Shown here piece by piece: positions 35,497-46,800 of a DNA stretch of 64,000 bases (the first letter of the stretch is position 1; each line of letters opens with the position of its first letter). Both the position numbers and the translations under genes were made by a program. The notes beneath the pieces are model-generated. The model was not told the DNA's origin. It saw only the letters and a list, made by a program, of their open reading frames with translations, and made no database searches. The stretch is from Tetradesmus obliquus (lineage: Eukaryota; Chlorophyta; Chlorophyceae; Sphaeropleales; Scenedesmaceae). The stretch is from NCBI GenBank assembly GCA_030272155.1, contig CP126192.1, positions 7,102,501 through 7,166,500 on the forward strand. Direction: 5' to 3'.

Positions 35497-36166
35497 GGGA
35501 CTATCAGCACGTCAGTGGCAGCAGCTGCTGCCTCACGCAGTTGAAACAGACTGCAGCAGAGAATGCACAGCAGCCAAGCAGCACTGCTGCAGTAGTATGG
35601 GCACATTTGGTGTTGGCATAGAGCAGCATGGATCGTGCTCAAACGCAGCAAACTCGTGCCTGTAGGCAGCAGCAGCAGCAGCACGCACAGCAGTAACTTG
35701 ACAGAAGCTAGAGCAGCGCAAAGCTGCTTCTGTTGGATACACAAACAGCCGCAGCACGAGCGTTCACTGCAGCATAGCCATGTCCACATGCTGGTAGTGA
35801 CAGCAGAGGTAATCAACATGATGCAGCAGGCACATCGTCTGCCCACTGCTCGCTGTTCTGTGCTGTTTTTAGGGTTGTCCTGCTGCCGCTGACGCATATT
35901 GTCACACTGCCTGTTGTGATTGCTGCTGCAGCAACGAGGCGCTGCACATAGCAGACCACGAGCTGCAGATGTTGCTGCAGATATTGCGCACACTGCTCAA
36001 GCAGCTGGACACTGATAATGTTGAATGCTGATGGCTGTGTGTGCTGCTGCAGCAACGAGGCGCTGCACATAGCTGACCACGAGCTGCAGATGTTCCTGCG
36101 CACGCTGCACAAGCAGCTGGAAACAGTGGCACTGCACCCCAGCCCCGCACACATGGTGAGCCTGCG

Positions 36167-36199
<33 letters not shown>

Positions 36200-39100
36200 G
36201 CAGCAGCGTGACCAGTTTGGGTGCCGCAGCAGTACGTTGCCAGCAAAGCAAAGCATGTTCCTCCACTGCAGCTCCAAGATTAGTGAAGAGCGGACCACTG
36301 TTGCGCTTTGTGCTTTTCAATATTGCTGTGTCAGCAGCTGCTGGGCGTGTTGCTAGGATACTTGCTTGCGCTGCGTATCTAACACAGTAGGATCCTCTCG
36401 TGTGTGTATCTGGCTGCCACCCCTGCTGATGCAGACCCTAAAACCTGAGATTGTGTTCAGGGTTCAGCCCGCCTACTACGAGCTGTCAGGCAAGGTGGCT
36501 GCTGCCATCAACCAGGCCATCAACACTGGGCAACGTGAGTGATGGGTTTTGTTACAGGTTTCAATTGGGTTGTAATGGCGATGACTCCAGAAAAGCAGCT
36601 GCTGCCATCAACCAAGCCATCAACACTGGCCAACGTCAGAGGAGGTTTAGGATTCTGCTCAGAGCAACATTATATGACCCAGAATCATGTTTTGTTTGTC
36701 GTTGGTGCTGCCTTTGTGTCGTGGACGCTGCTTTTGTGTGTTGTGGGCTGTGGTGCTGTGTATGATGCTATGTGTGTTGCTTCGCACCAGCAGCTGTGGC
36801 TTGGATAGGTGCTGCATGTTGGCGCAGCTAGCCCGCACGGTAACCTGGCTGACAGTCCTGCTGTCCACTGGCAGTCCTGGCCCCTATTGCAATAAACCTG
36901 TGAGCTTGCTGCTGCTGCTGCTGCCTGCCAGCCAGCAGCACCTACACCAACTATTCGCTGCACCTGGTGCCATACGGCGAGGTGGACAAGCTCTTACAAG
37001 AAGACTTCGGGCATGGTGATGGCTCCTACACGATCTATCTACTCAACCCGCCAGCACATGCACCGTATGCATACAGCTACCAGCCGCCTGGCAGGTGAGA
37101 AAGCATTTTGTAGTTTCAAAACATCCGTGCAATTGCCTGCGCTTCTGTCTTTGCAGCAACCAGAACGAGTCGTGCCTTGGGTCCCTGTGGGTATCTGACA
37201 AGCGCTACGCCTTGACCAGACAGACCAAATCCTGCTAAACCCCCTTGCTCACTCAATCCCAATCTCCAACTGAAATCCAATGTCTGACTGTGTCTTGTTT
37301 TTTTTGCAGCAACCAGAATGAATCCTGCCCGGGATCTCTGTGGGTCTCTGACAAGCGCTACGCCTGGTTTGACCTCACAGCCAACCTCACCTTTTACGGG
37401 CCAGGCCCAGGAGGCAAGGGCCAGGTGTTTGCGCACAGCACACCCATACTGAAGCATTACAAGGCACAGGACGTGCACCGCGCAATAACACCGGACCTGG
37501 CTGCACTGGTATGGTCAGCGTGCCAGGTGGGTTTGCTGTTCTCTGATGTGCTGTGATATCAATCTTGTGTTGGATGCCTGCGTCTCTCCTTTTCGACTTT
37601 CCAAACAGCTGCTGGTTTGACCTGACAGCCAACCTCACCTTTTACGGGCCAGGCCCAGGGGGCAAGGGCCAGGTGTTTGCGCACAGCACACCCATTTTGA
37701 AGCACTACAATGCACAGGATGTGCACCGGGCAATAACACCGGACCTGGCTGCACTGGTGTAGTCAGCGTGCCAGGTGGGACTGCTGCTCTTGTGGTATGC
37801 CGCTGCATAGTTCGCAAGGCGTGGTGTTTCATGATAACCGTTCTTGCTGATTGACGGCTGGCAGTTGCATGAAAACGTAACAAACAACGTAAACTGCCAT
37901 CTTTCAAAATGACTGCTAACCGCTTGACTTTCAACTGCAGCACCTGGTATGGCCGCCGCTGCATCACGGCAAGCTTTCCTACAACCCAAAACTTGAAGTC
38001 CACCTGGTTTACATGGTAGAAGCGCTGCAACGGCCAGCCCCGGGCAATGGCCGAGTGGATGTGGCTGCACTACAGCAGCAGCTGCAGGCTGTGGGTCAGC
38101 CGCTGGGGCAGCAGGTCACTGTGCTGGAGCACTTTGTGATGTTCAGCACCTGCGACCATTGCGTGGCGGCGTATTCAGGGTGAGTTTATGCGTTGAGTTT
38201 TGTGCTGCTGGGTTTGCAGCGTTGCACGCAGCTTTTCGTGTGCAGCTGCTGTGCTTGTTGCTGTGTTGCTAGCGTGTGTATGCATGCACAGCATGGGGTA
38301 TGGCTGCAGCAGCAGCAGCTGCGGCATACAGCGGGTGAGGTGTGTACGGGCGTGGTGCTGGTGCTGGGTTGTATAGCGGCGTGACGGACAGCTGCTGGTA
38401 TGCGTTGGCATGTTGCAGGTGCTTGTGTGCATGTGCAGCATTTAGGGACGGCTGCAGCAGCTGCAGGCTGTGGGTCAGCCACTGGGGCAGCAAGTGACTG
38501 TCCTGGAGCACTTTGTGATGTTCAGCACCTGCGACCACTGCGTGGCGGCATATAGCGGGTGAGTCACTGCGTTGAGTATTGTGCTGCAGGGTTTGCAGCG
38601 TTGCACACAGCTTTTGGTGTGCAGCTGCTGGTTGTGTTTGTGTGTTGCAGGTGTGTGCATGTCCAGTGTGCGTGGCCGCACTGCAGCAGCAGCTGCAGGC
38701 TGTGGGTCAGCCCCTGGGGCAGCAGGTCACTGTGCTGGAGCACTTTGTGATGTTCAGCACCTGCGAACATTGCGTGGCGGCATACAGCGGGTGAGTTGTG
38801 TACTGGCGTGGTGCTGGTGCTGGGTGTGGTTGCGGCGTGACGGGCACCTGCTGATGTGCAGCTGCTGCATGTGTTAACATGCATGTTTCAGGTGTGTGCA
38901 GCATGGGGAACGGCTGCTGCAGCAGCAGCTGCAGGCTGTGGGTCAGCCCCTGGGGCAGCAAGTGACTGTGCTGGAGCACTTTGTGATGTTCAGCACCTGC
39001 GACCACTGCGTGGCGGCGTATTCAGGGTGAGTCACTGCGTTGAGTATTGTGCTGCTGGGTTTGCAGCGTTGCACGCAGCTTTTCGTGTGCAGCTGCTGTG

Positions 39101-39430
39101 CTTGTTGCTGTGTTGCAGGTGTGTGTATGCATGCGCAGCATGTGGTATGGCAGCACCAGCTGTAGGCTGTGGGGCAGCCGCTGGGTCAGCAGGTCACTGT
39201 GATGGAGCACTTTGTGATGTTCAGCACCTGCGACCATTGCGTGGTGGCATACTCAGGGTGAGCCAACTAAGGTGACGGTGCTGTTTGGTGGTTCTGAATC
39301 CGGCAATTCGGCATCGATGCATCTGAATATGCGGCGTGATGGGCACAGCTTCATGCTTTGGTGTGCTGCCGCATGCAACTATGCGCCCTGGGTGCAAAGG
39401 GCTCCTGCAACATGACCAGCTCACACTACC

Positions 39431-39482
<52 letters not shown>

Positions 39483-40264
39483 ATAGGGCGCTGAAAGCCC
39501 GCACCAGCCGTGCACCAGGCGCCAAGGGCAGCTTCAAACTCGCTGTCTCACACTACCTGGACTTACCCGATCTGGAGCGCTGGCTAGCGGAGTGGCGAGA
39601 GGCGCTGCTGAGTGAAGCTGGCGTCAATTGGGACACAGAGCACGGCGGAGCGGCGATACTGCCGGTGTTTATCTTTGATGTGCCGTCCACAGGTGCGTGC
39701 AGTGCAGGATGACACTGACGTTGCCTAGTGCCTGATTAGGCTGTGTGGTGCGTGCTGCGTGGTGTGTTGGTGCTGTGTGTGTCTGCTTATGCTATTGGAT
39801 TGATTACGTGGCAAGGTGGGAGGCGCTGCTGAGCGAGGCTGGCGTCAACTGGGACACAGAGCACGGAGGAGCGGCGATACTGCCGGTTTTCACTTTTGAC
39901 GTGCGCTCAGCAGGTGTGGGCAGCTGTGGAGCGGACGCCAGGTGGTGCAGTTCCGGGGGTGTCAGGGGTGTGGTGTTATCATGGCTGGGCAATCTGCCCG
40001 TGTTGATTAATTTAGATTCTGCCGTCGGCGGTTGGTAGCGAGCTGGTGTGGCAATTACAGAGTGCCTTGAGTTGAAAGCAGTGTTGGGCTGTGTTGTGTG
40101 TTATCTGCTGCGTGCGTAGTGCCGCTGGTGGACCATGGAGCAGCTGCTGTGGTGCTGAATGATGTGAGATGTTAGGCACATCGCAACCGCCAGTCAGCTT
40201 TGTGTCGGCATGGGGAATGCAGCACGGCGGCGCCACGGCGAACGTGGTTGTCCACTCTCGCATG

Positions 40265-40320
<56 letters not shown>

Positions 40321-43180
40321 ACGGCAGAGCCGGTGCTGCTGGATGGCCTGCTGCAGGCAGCCGTGCTGGGGCAGGGTGATGTGGTGGCTGTGCACACTAT
40401 AGCTGCTCTGTCTATTGTTCTGCCTGAAGCACCCAGCACGCTGCCGCTGCGATGTTGCAGGCACCAATGCTGTGCGCTGCTGCTGCTGCTGCTGCTATTG
40501 CAGAGCCGGTGCTGCTGGATGGCCTGCTGCAGGCAGCCGTGCTGGGGCAGGGTGACGTGGTGGCTGTGCGCAGCGCAGCGCAGCCGCTGCAGACTTTCTT
40601 CGGCTGCTTTGACCTTCAGATGGCCATCAATCCGCAGAATATCCACCGGCCAGTGTTGGCGGCTGTCATGCAGGTTGGTCCACTGTTTGTTTGCACGCTT
40701 TCCAAGTAGAAGGGCCTTGTGCCTGTGTGTGCTGCTTGGCCTCCAGATCGCTACCAACCCACAAAAGATTCACCGGCCAGTGCTGGCGGCTGTCATGCAG
40801 GTTGGTTGATTACTTGATTTGATGGGTGTATGTAATCGGCGTTCTCGTATGCAGTAAGGGTATTTGCCAGATGGTGCAACCTGAATGTTCAAGGACCGTC
40901 ACCCTACACCTGCCGGTTGCAGTCGGGTGAACCCTGGTGAACGCACGTTTTGAGTGCTTACGCACATGCTTTGTGAACTGGCTGCTGGCACTGCTGTAGC
41001 TACGAGTGAGGCACTGCTGCAGCTACGAGTGAGGCACTGCTGTAGCTACGAATGAGGCACTGCTGTAGCTACGAATGAGGCACTGTTGTAGCTACGAGTG
41101 AGGCACTGTTGTAGCTACGAGTGAGGCACTGTTGTAGCTACGAGTGAGGCACTGCTGTAGCTACGAGTGAGGCACTGCTGTAGCTACGAGTGAGGCACTG
41201 CTGTAGCTAGGAGTGGGGCACTGGTGTAGCTGCGAGTGAGCTGTCACATTGGATCCCCGACCAGCCCAACGCAAAAGCCCGTCGCATCTGCCCAAACCCT
41301 CATGTTTTGACTGCTGCCCTGAACCACGCATCGTCCGCCTTTCGTCTTCCGTTTTCCCTGCAGCAAGCGTACGGCATTGCTGATCCAGCGCCTGGAGCCA
41401 AGCCACCGGCAAGATGTGGAGCTTCATCTTGAGTGTGGGCCAGAACCCTTTTGGCTCATTAGGCAGCACCGCAAGCCCTCAGCTTTGTCTTGCTGCCCTG
41501 CCCCGTCCGGTTTTATCGCTCTCCAAACCCTCACAATTGTATTGCTGCTGTGAACTCCCCTTCTCCTGCCTTTTTGTGTTGCCTTGCAGCAAGCGTACGG
41601 CATTGCCGATCCAGCGCTCGCCTGGAGCCAAGCCACCGGCAAGATGTGGAGCTTCATCTGGAGTGTGGGGCAGAACCCTTTTGGGTCTCTCGGAAGCACC
41701 GCAAGCCTCAGCTTTGCTCAAAAAGATGCGGCGCTGCGCAACATGGCGCTTGCATACCTCAACAGCAGCATGCACCACGCTGCGGCGCTGATGCGGGGCT
41801 TTGAAATGCTGGCGCCGGCTGGCAGCAACGGGCGCACGCATTACGTGAAGGGTTATCTGCAGCCGGAGCAGGTGGGTTTGGTGTGAAAAAGGGTGTGAAA
41901 GATGGTGTGAAGAGGGGTGTGAAGAGGGGTGTGAGACATGGTTGTTGCAAAGGTACTAAGGGCTTTGATATGCTGGCGCCGCCTGGCAAAAAACGGGCGC
42001 ACGCATTACGTGAAGAGTTATCTGCAGCCGAGCAGGTGGGTTCTGTGTGAAGAAGGGTGTGAAAATTGGTGTGAAAGATGGTGTGAAGAGGGGTGTGAAG
42101 AGGGGTGTGAAGATTGTTGTGACACATGATTGTTGCAAAGGTACTAGGAGGCTTTGAAATGCTGGCGCCGCCTGGCAGCAATGGGCGCACGCATACGTGA
42201 AGGGTTATCTGCAGCCGGAGCAGGTGGGGCTGGTGTGAAGATGGTGTGAAGAGGGGTGTGAAGATTGTTGTGAGACATGGCTCTTGCAAAGGCACTAAGA
42301 GGCTTTGAAATGCTGGCGCCGCCTGGCAGTGATGGGCGCACGCGTCATGTGAAGGGTTATCTGCAGCCGGAGCAGGTGCTTGGTTTGAGGGTCAACGAGT
42401 ACAGCCGATGTCGCATATGCAGGCTGATGCACTTGCCATAATGTCACCACTGCTGGCATGCGACCATTGGCAAATCAGCTTTTGGCACCCTAATCAAGCT
42501 GCTGCTGCTGCTGCTGCTGCAGGTGCTGCCATACAACCAGCGCATCTCGCTGCTGCTGTTCAAGGTGCAGGAGGCTGCTGCTGCACTGGCGGAGGGGCAG
42601 CACGCGCTGGCAGTGGGCTATGCAGTGTCAACCACAGAAGATGTGGCAGCGCTGCACAAGTGAGTCTGTTGATGGCTGTTTCCCCTGCCTTTCCTGCTGT
42701 AATCAAGCGTTTCTTGTGTGTTGCAGCCAACAGTAGGTGCAAGGTCCTTGAGGAGGAGCAACAGCGTGTGCTTTCTATGAAGGCAAACACGTTGAGTGAG
42801 CGTTGAGCGTTGTGGGCAACCCTGCAGCTGCTTTGCTGGGTGGAGCATGTGCAGCTGCCGAGTGTACTTCCCTCCACCCATTTTGACTGTCTGTCTGCCG
42901 TCTGTGGCGCCCAATACATAGTCAAACCTGGTCAGACTACCACATGCATGCTGCTTGCAGGATCACGCGGCACTACAAGGCTTCCCTGAAACCGGACCTC
43001 GTATGCATGGGAAAGCCAGATGCAGTGCGCTGGTGGCTGCTGCCGTCTTTGTGCTGCTTCATAACGCTGGCGCTGGTTGTGTGGCGCTGCGCTCGGGGCC
43101 CGAGTGACGATGAGTCAGACAGCAAGCCAGGCAGCAGGCGGGGGTCGTCATTTGGCGGGGTGCATCATCGTGCCTATTGA
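34576..43180 (+). CDS. DUF7906-like single-pass membrane protein (plant SPOT1-type)
   Basis: Exons: 34576-34803 (hydrophobic WLVASWLLLLCLLPG, a signal sequence), 35140-35312 (VDVKLVGFAGDG), 36053-36155 (NEALHIADHEL), 36435-36534, about 36945-37094 (YTIYLLNPP), 37310-37526 (WVSDKRYAWFDLTANLTFYG), 37941-38179 (LEHFVMFSTCDHC), 39487-39692 (ILPVFIFDVPS), 40504-40673 (INPQNIHRPVLA), 41590-41871 (WSFIWSVGQNPFGSLG), 42523-42659 and 42961-43180. The last exon has one transmembrane helix (WWLLPSLCCFITLALVVW) and a short basic/acidic tail. Phases agree where checked. The start ATG is in ccaccATGg context. The layout of signal sequence, long luminal part with VGFxGDG and YxIYLLNP, and C-terminal helix matches plant DUF7906 membrane proteins such as Arabidopsis SPOT1. 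Biochemical role is unknown to me. Confidence 0.7.
35093..35139 (+). repeat. (CTG)n tract forming a splice acceptor
   Basis: About fifteen CTG triplets run directly into the CAG acceptor of the exon at 35140, taking the place of a normal polypyrimidine tract. Confidence 0.75.
35932..36155 (+). repeat. Acceptor-side duplicate of exon NEALHIADHEL
   Basis: The exon start occurs at 35932 and again at 36053, both after gctgcag. The first copy diverges (LLQILRTLLKQL) and reaches no clear donor; the second ends at a gtgagc donor and keeps phase. Confidence 0.8.
36498..36650 (+). repeat. Donor-side duplicate of exon AAAINQAINTGQ
   Basis: The end of the exon closing at 36534 is repeated at about 36595-36645. 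The donor GTGAGT has become GTCAGA in the copy. Confidence 0.75.
37157..37770 (+). repeat. Exon 37310-37526 duplicated on both sides
   Basis: Its start (NQNESC, WVSDKRYA) is copied upstream at 37157-37213 with its acceptor. Its second half (WFDLTANLTFYGPG, HSTPILKHY) is copied downstream at about 37611-37775, followed by a gtggga donor but with an in-frame stop. Confidence 0.82.
38085..39260 (+). repeat. Five tandem copies of a donor-side exon segment (QPLGQQVTVLEHFVMFSTC)
   Basis: The 3' half of the exon 37941-38179 recurs at about 38457-38558, 38691-38790, 38925-39027 and 39158-39257, roughly every 235 bases after the first interval. All end in GGgtgag donors and are flanked by related intron sequence. 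Copies 2-4 stay open. Each copy would enter in phase 0 and leave in phase 2, so adding a single one shifts the frame. Confidence 0.88.
39820..39915 (+). repeat. Donor-side duplicate of exon EALLSEAGVNWDTEHGG
   Basis: The segment ending the exon at 39692 is copied at about 39825-39913 with a gtgtgg donor. The text differs by only a few bases (VFTFDVRS for VFIFDVPS). Confidence 0.82.
40264..40803 (+). repeat. Both sides of exon 40504-40673 duplicated
   Basis: The exon start (EPVLLDGLLQAAVLGQGDVV) is copied upstream at about 40329-40390, directly after a (CTG)n tract and an acceptor. The exon end (IHRPVLAAVMQ) is copied downstream at about 40740-40800 with its gttggt donor. Confidence 0.82.
40988..41240. 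repeat. 23-bp minisatellite (ctgtagctacgagtgaggca), about 11 copies
   Basis: Near-perfect 23-base units lie in the intron between the exons ending at 40673 and starting at 41590. Variants occur at one or two positions (gagtg/gaatg, gctgt/gttgt). Confidence 0.9.
41360..42380 (+). repeat. Exon 41590-41871 duplicated upstream once and downstream three times
   Basis: Its start (caagcgtacggcattgc..., WSFI) is copied upstream at about 41363-41475. Its end (GFEMLAP.GSNGRTH, GYLQPEQ) is copied at about 41960-42034, 42150-42222 and 42300-42377. Between these copies are gtgtgaagaggg repeats. All extra copies have short indels. Confidence 0.85.
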
Positions 43181-43810
43181 TTGGTAGCTTGGCCAGGCAG
43201 CAGTTGGCAGGGGAGTTATGTTATTTGTTGTAGATTTCGATTTAAATGTGTCATGCAAGTGCATCAGCTGGGTTGAGGGTGCTTGAGCAGCAGGGGATGG
43301 GAGTGGGGGGTTATGGTTCAGTACTGTGTGTGGTGGTGGGATAAGAGGGTAGCCAGCATGGCTGGAAGCAGGCTTTCAAAACGAAGTACAGAAGTAAAGC
43401 GAGGAATTGTTGAAGCTTGTTTGCGCGATCAAAGTATGCCTGAGGACTTGGAGGGCAGAAGGTGCAGCTGCTGCTGGGACTCCTGCTGATGTGGCAGAGT
43501 GTGTGGTTTGTGCAGTGCATCGAGAAAGCCTTTACGGCTAACTTTGCATTTCTCTTCATTTTTCGTGGTGTTTTGCACCGAGCAGTCGGTTTTGATGAAT
43601 CTTGGGCAGTTTCTGCAAAGGGTGTAACCAGCTCCTCACTCAGCAGGCTTTGGCTACATAGCCATTATCTTGAGGTCCGTGACGGGTGGGATCGACTATA
43701 ACGACAATATCCAATAGTTTGAACGGTACCTACTGCTTGTGCTCGGCGTCCCTCGGTTGCAGTTGCATGGCCCAGTGAACTGTTGACAAACCTCCTGCTC
43801 GTTTGCAGAG
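43181..43810. other. Intergenic region / 3' and 5' UTRs
   Basis: Holds the 3' UTR of the DUF7906-like gene and probably the promoter and 5' UTR of the next gene. A pyrimidine-rich end with gtttgcag just before the ATG at 43811 suggests an intron in that 5' UTR. Confidence 0.45.
43623..43627 (+). terminator. Candidate TGTAA poly(A) signal
   Basis: TGTAA about 440 bases after the stop of the DUF7906-like gene on the sense strand. Confidence 0.4.
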
Positions 43811-46800
43811 ATGGGGGCAGGCAGCGATCCCAGCAACAAGGACAGCACAAGACCCATTTTAGACACCGTTGAGACGCTGAGGTGCAGGAAGAACACCAAC
43901 GGGGACAGCATTGCAGCGGACTGTGAGCCGACCAGTCCAGCCAGCCCGCTTAGCCCATCAAAGCGGCCTTTAACGAACGAGGAGATAGATGCAGCGATAG
44001 CAAAGCTTCCTCGATGGCAGGACCAGCTCACGCTGCGCGGGCTGATTTCAGGTGAGGCTGGCACAACAGCAGGCCTATTTTGAATGCTGTTGCAGCTGTT
44101 GCAGGCCCAGCTGAGCATTGACCGCTACCAGTGCAACAGTACTATGTTCGAACTTGGTGCGCTTAGGTTGCTGCTTGTGTTGTGTTTGCCTGTGATTGCA
44201 CCAGCAAAGCTCATGAGCAGAAGCTTCGTGCCTGCACAACCACCAGCAGTACAAGCATGCAGTTTCCAGTGATTGCAGAAGCACCTGGCAGCAGAGGCTC
44301 TAGTGCAACTCTTGCCAAACGAAATCTGTGCAAGTGCTTTCCTAACGCACCTCAATGTCACCCTATGCCAGCTGTATAGAGCAGCAAAAGCAGCAGCTGC
44401 TGCAGCCAGCAGCAGCAGCAGCAGTTGTGGCAGCAATAGCGGCCTGCAGCAAGCACAGCCCATGATGCTGAAATACGTTTGTCTAGCATGCACTGCAGGC
44501 TGCAGCCGACCTCTCTGCTGTCTCACTCCAGCTGCAAACATTCAATCTTCAGCAATCCCAGCCTTGACGCTGTTTCTGCATTGGATGCCCAGACGCACAT
44601 CACCGCCCACTGACTGCTGCTGCATCCCAAGCTTGGATTGACCATGTCCAAATTCAACACTCCACATCCTCCCGCAGGATGCTGCCCGGGCCTGCTGTTT
44701 GCTACCAACACCCTAATTCTCAGCCTCGGATCAGCGAGAATCATCTCAGGACTGGGCATTCCTGCAGGCCTGATCTCCTTTGTACAGAAACTCAAACCCC
44801 AACTCAAATGTTCAAAACCCCAAAGCAAATGCTCAAATTCTAGAATTTGCCCGCCGCAGGGTCTTGCCTGGGCCTGCTGTTTGCCATCATCACCCCAAAG
44901 CTCAGCCTCGGATCAGCAGGCATCATCCCAGGCCTGGGCATTCCTGCAGGCCTCATCTCCTTTGTACAGAAACTCAAACCAACTCAAATGCTCGAAAACC
45001 CAATGCAAATGTCCAAAAACGTCAATTTTCCTGCCGCAGGATCCTGCCTGGGCCTGCTGTTTGCTATCATCACGCTGAAGCTCAGCCTCGGATCAGCAGG
45101 CATCATCCCAGGACTGGGCATTCCTGCAGGCCTCATCTCCTTTGCCCTCATCAGAGCATGGACGCTGATGGGTCAGGGTTTGAAGCTGGACTCAAGGGCC
45201 CCCTGGCTGCACAAGATGCTGTTCCAGCACTTCAGTGTGCAGGAGAATGCAGTGCTGCAGACGTTCATCTGCAGCATCAGCGGCGTGGCGTTCACTGGCG
45301 GCTTTGGGACGTACTTGACAGGTGGGTGTGTGGTCAAACTGCGCCAATATGGTCAGCTCATGCACACTGGTGCCAGGCGTCCATCTGCAGCATCAGTGGC
45401 GTGGCGTTTACCGGCGCTTTGGCACGTACCTGACAGGTGAATGCGGGGCAAGCAACTGCACTGGTCAGCTACGTGCGGCTATGCTGTCAGGTGGATATGT
45501 GACAGCGACTGTGGACGTTGTGCAGGGCTGTAGCAGCCCCGCTGCAGCCGCGAGCACAGCAGACACTTGTTAACAGCTGCAGCAGCAGTCGGCTGCCAGT
45601 CACTGGGGAACCTGAGCTGCAGCCTAGCAGAGTAAGCATTGCCAGCAGTGCACGTGTGAGTGCTGGTGTGAGGTACTTGACTTATGCTTGCAGCTGTGAC
45701 ACCAAGGGCGGCTAGCTCCGTGGCATTGGCAGCTGTAGCAACACCAGTCAGTATGAACATCAAGCAGCACACAGCTGCCTTTCATTCCAAAACATGGCCA
45801 ACTCACCTCAACGCACACACCACTTTTCCTGCCATGCACCATACCCTAGGCATGAGCTACCAGGCCTCGCTAAACCTCGGCGGCCCGAAGCACGGCGACC
45901 CAGACTTCAACCCTGACGTCATCTTTGACCCGGAGCTGCACCGGATTATCCCCTACCTGCTGCTGACGGCAGTACTGGGCGTGTTCATGCTGACACAGCT
46001 GCGCAAGCTGATGATTATTGATTGGCGGCTGCCTTTCCCGAGTGGCACTGCCAGCGGCATCATGATGAGCTCCTTCCACACAGCGGTGAGCAATATCTGA
46101 TATGTTTTACGCAAATAGTGTTATAACATGGCATGATGACGATGTAACAGCCCAAAAGGTAGTGTGTGTGGAGCTTGATGGGTTGGCCGTCATATCATTC
46201 ACATGATTGTCCGGGCGGTTGGAGGTCAGTGGTCATGCTGACTGAGCTGCGCAAGCTGATGATCATCGACTGGCGGTTGCCCTTTCCAAGTGGCACTGCC
46301 AGTGACATCATGATGAGCTCCTTCCACACAGCGGTGAGCTGGTTTGTATGTGTTGTGTCACATAACAAATTGTAACAATGTGACAAACCCACTGTCCAGC
46401 ATGATCATCGACTGGCGGCTGCCTTTCACAAATAGCGCTGCCAGTGACATCATGATGAGCTCCTTCCACACAGCGGTGAGCTGGTTTGTATGTGTTGCGT
46501 CACATAACAAATTGCAACAGTGTGACAGTGACAATGTCCAGCATGATCATAGATTGGCAGCTGCCTTTCGTGAGGGACGCTGCCAGTGGCATCATGATGA
46601 GCTCCTTCCACACAGCGGTGGGTTGTTGACACAGTGAGTTTGTATGTAAGCATTTGAGTGAAGTAAAGCACTAAGTAGCCTGGAGAGGAAGCTGCCAGTT
46701 GTTGTTTGTGTGTGACATGACGGCTTTGTAACAGTGCAGCAAAGATTACAATGTCAGTTCAGCAGCATTGTGTGCCCAGACAGATCATGTTTTCACATTT

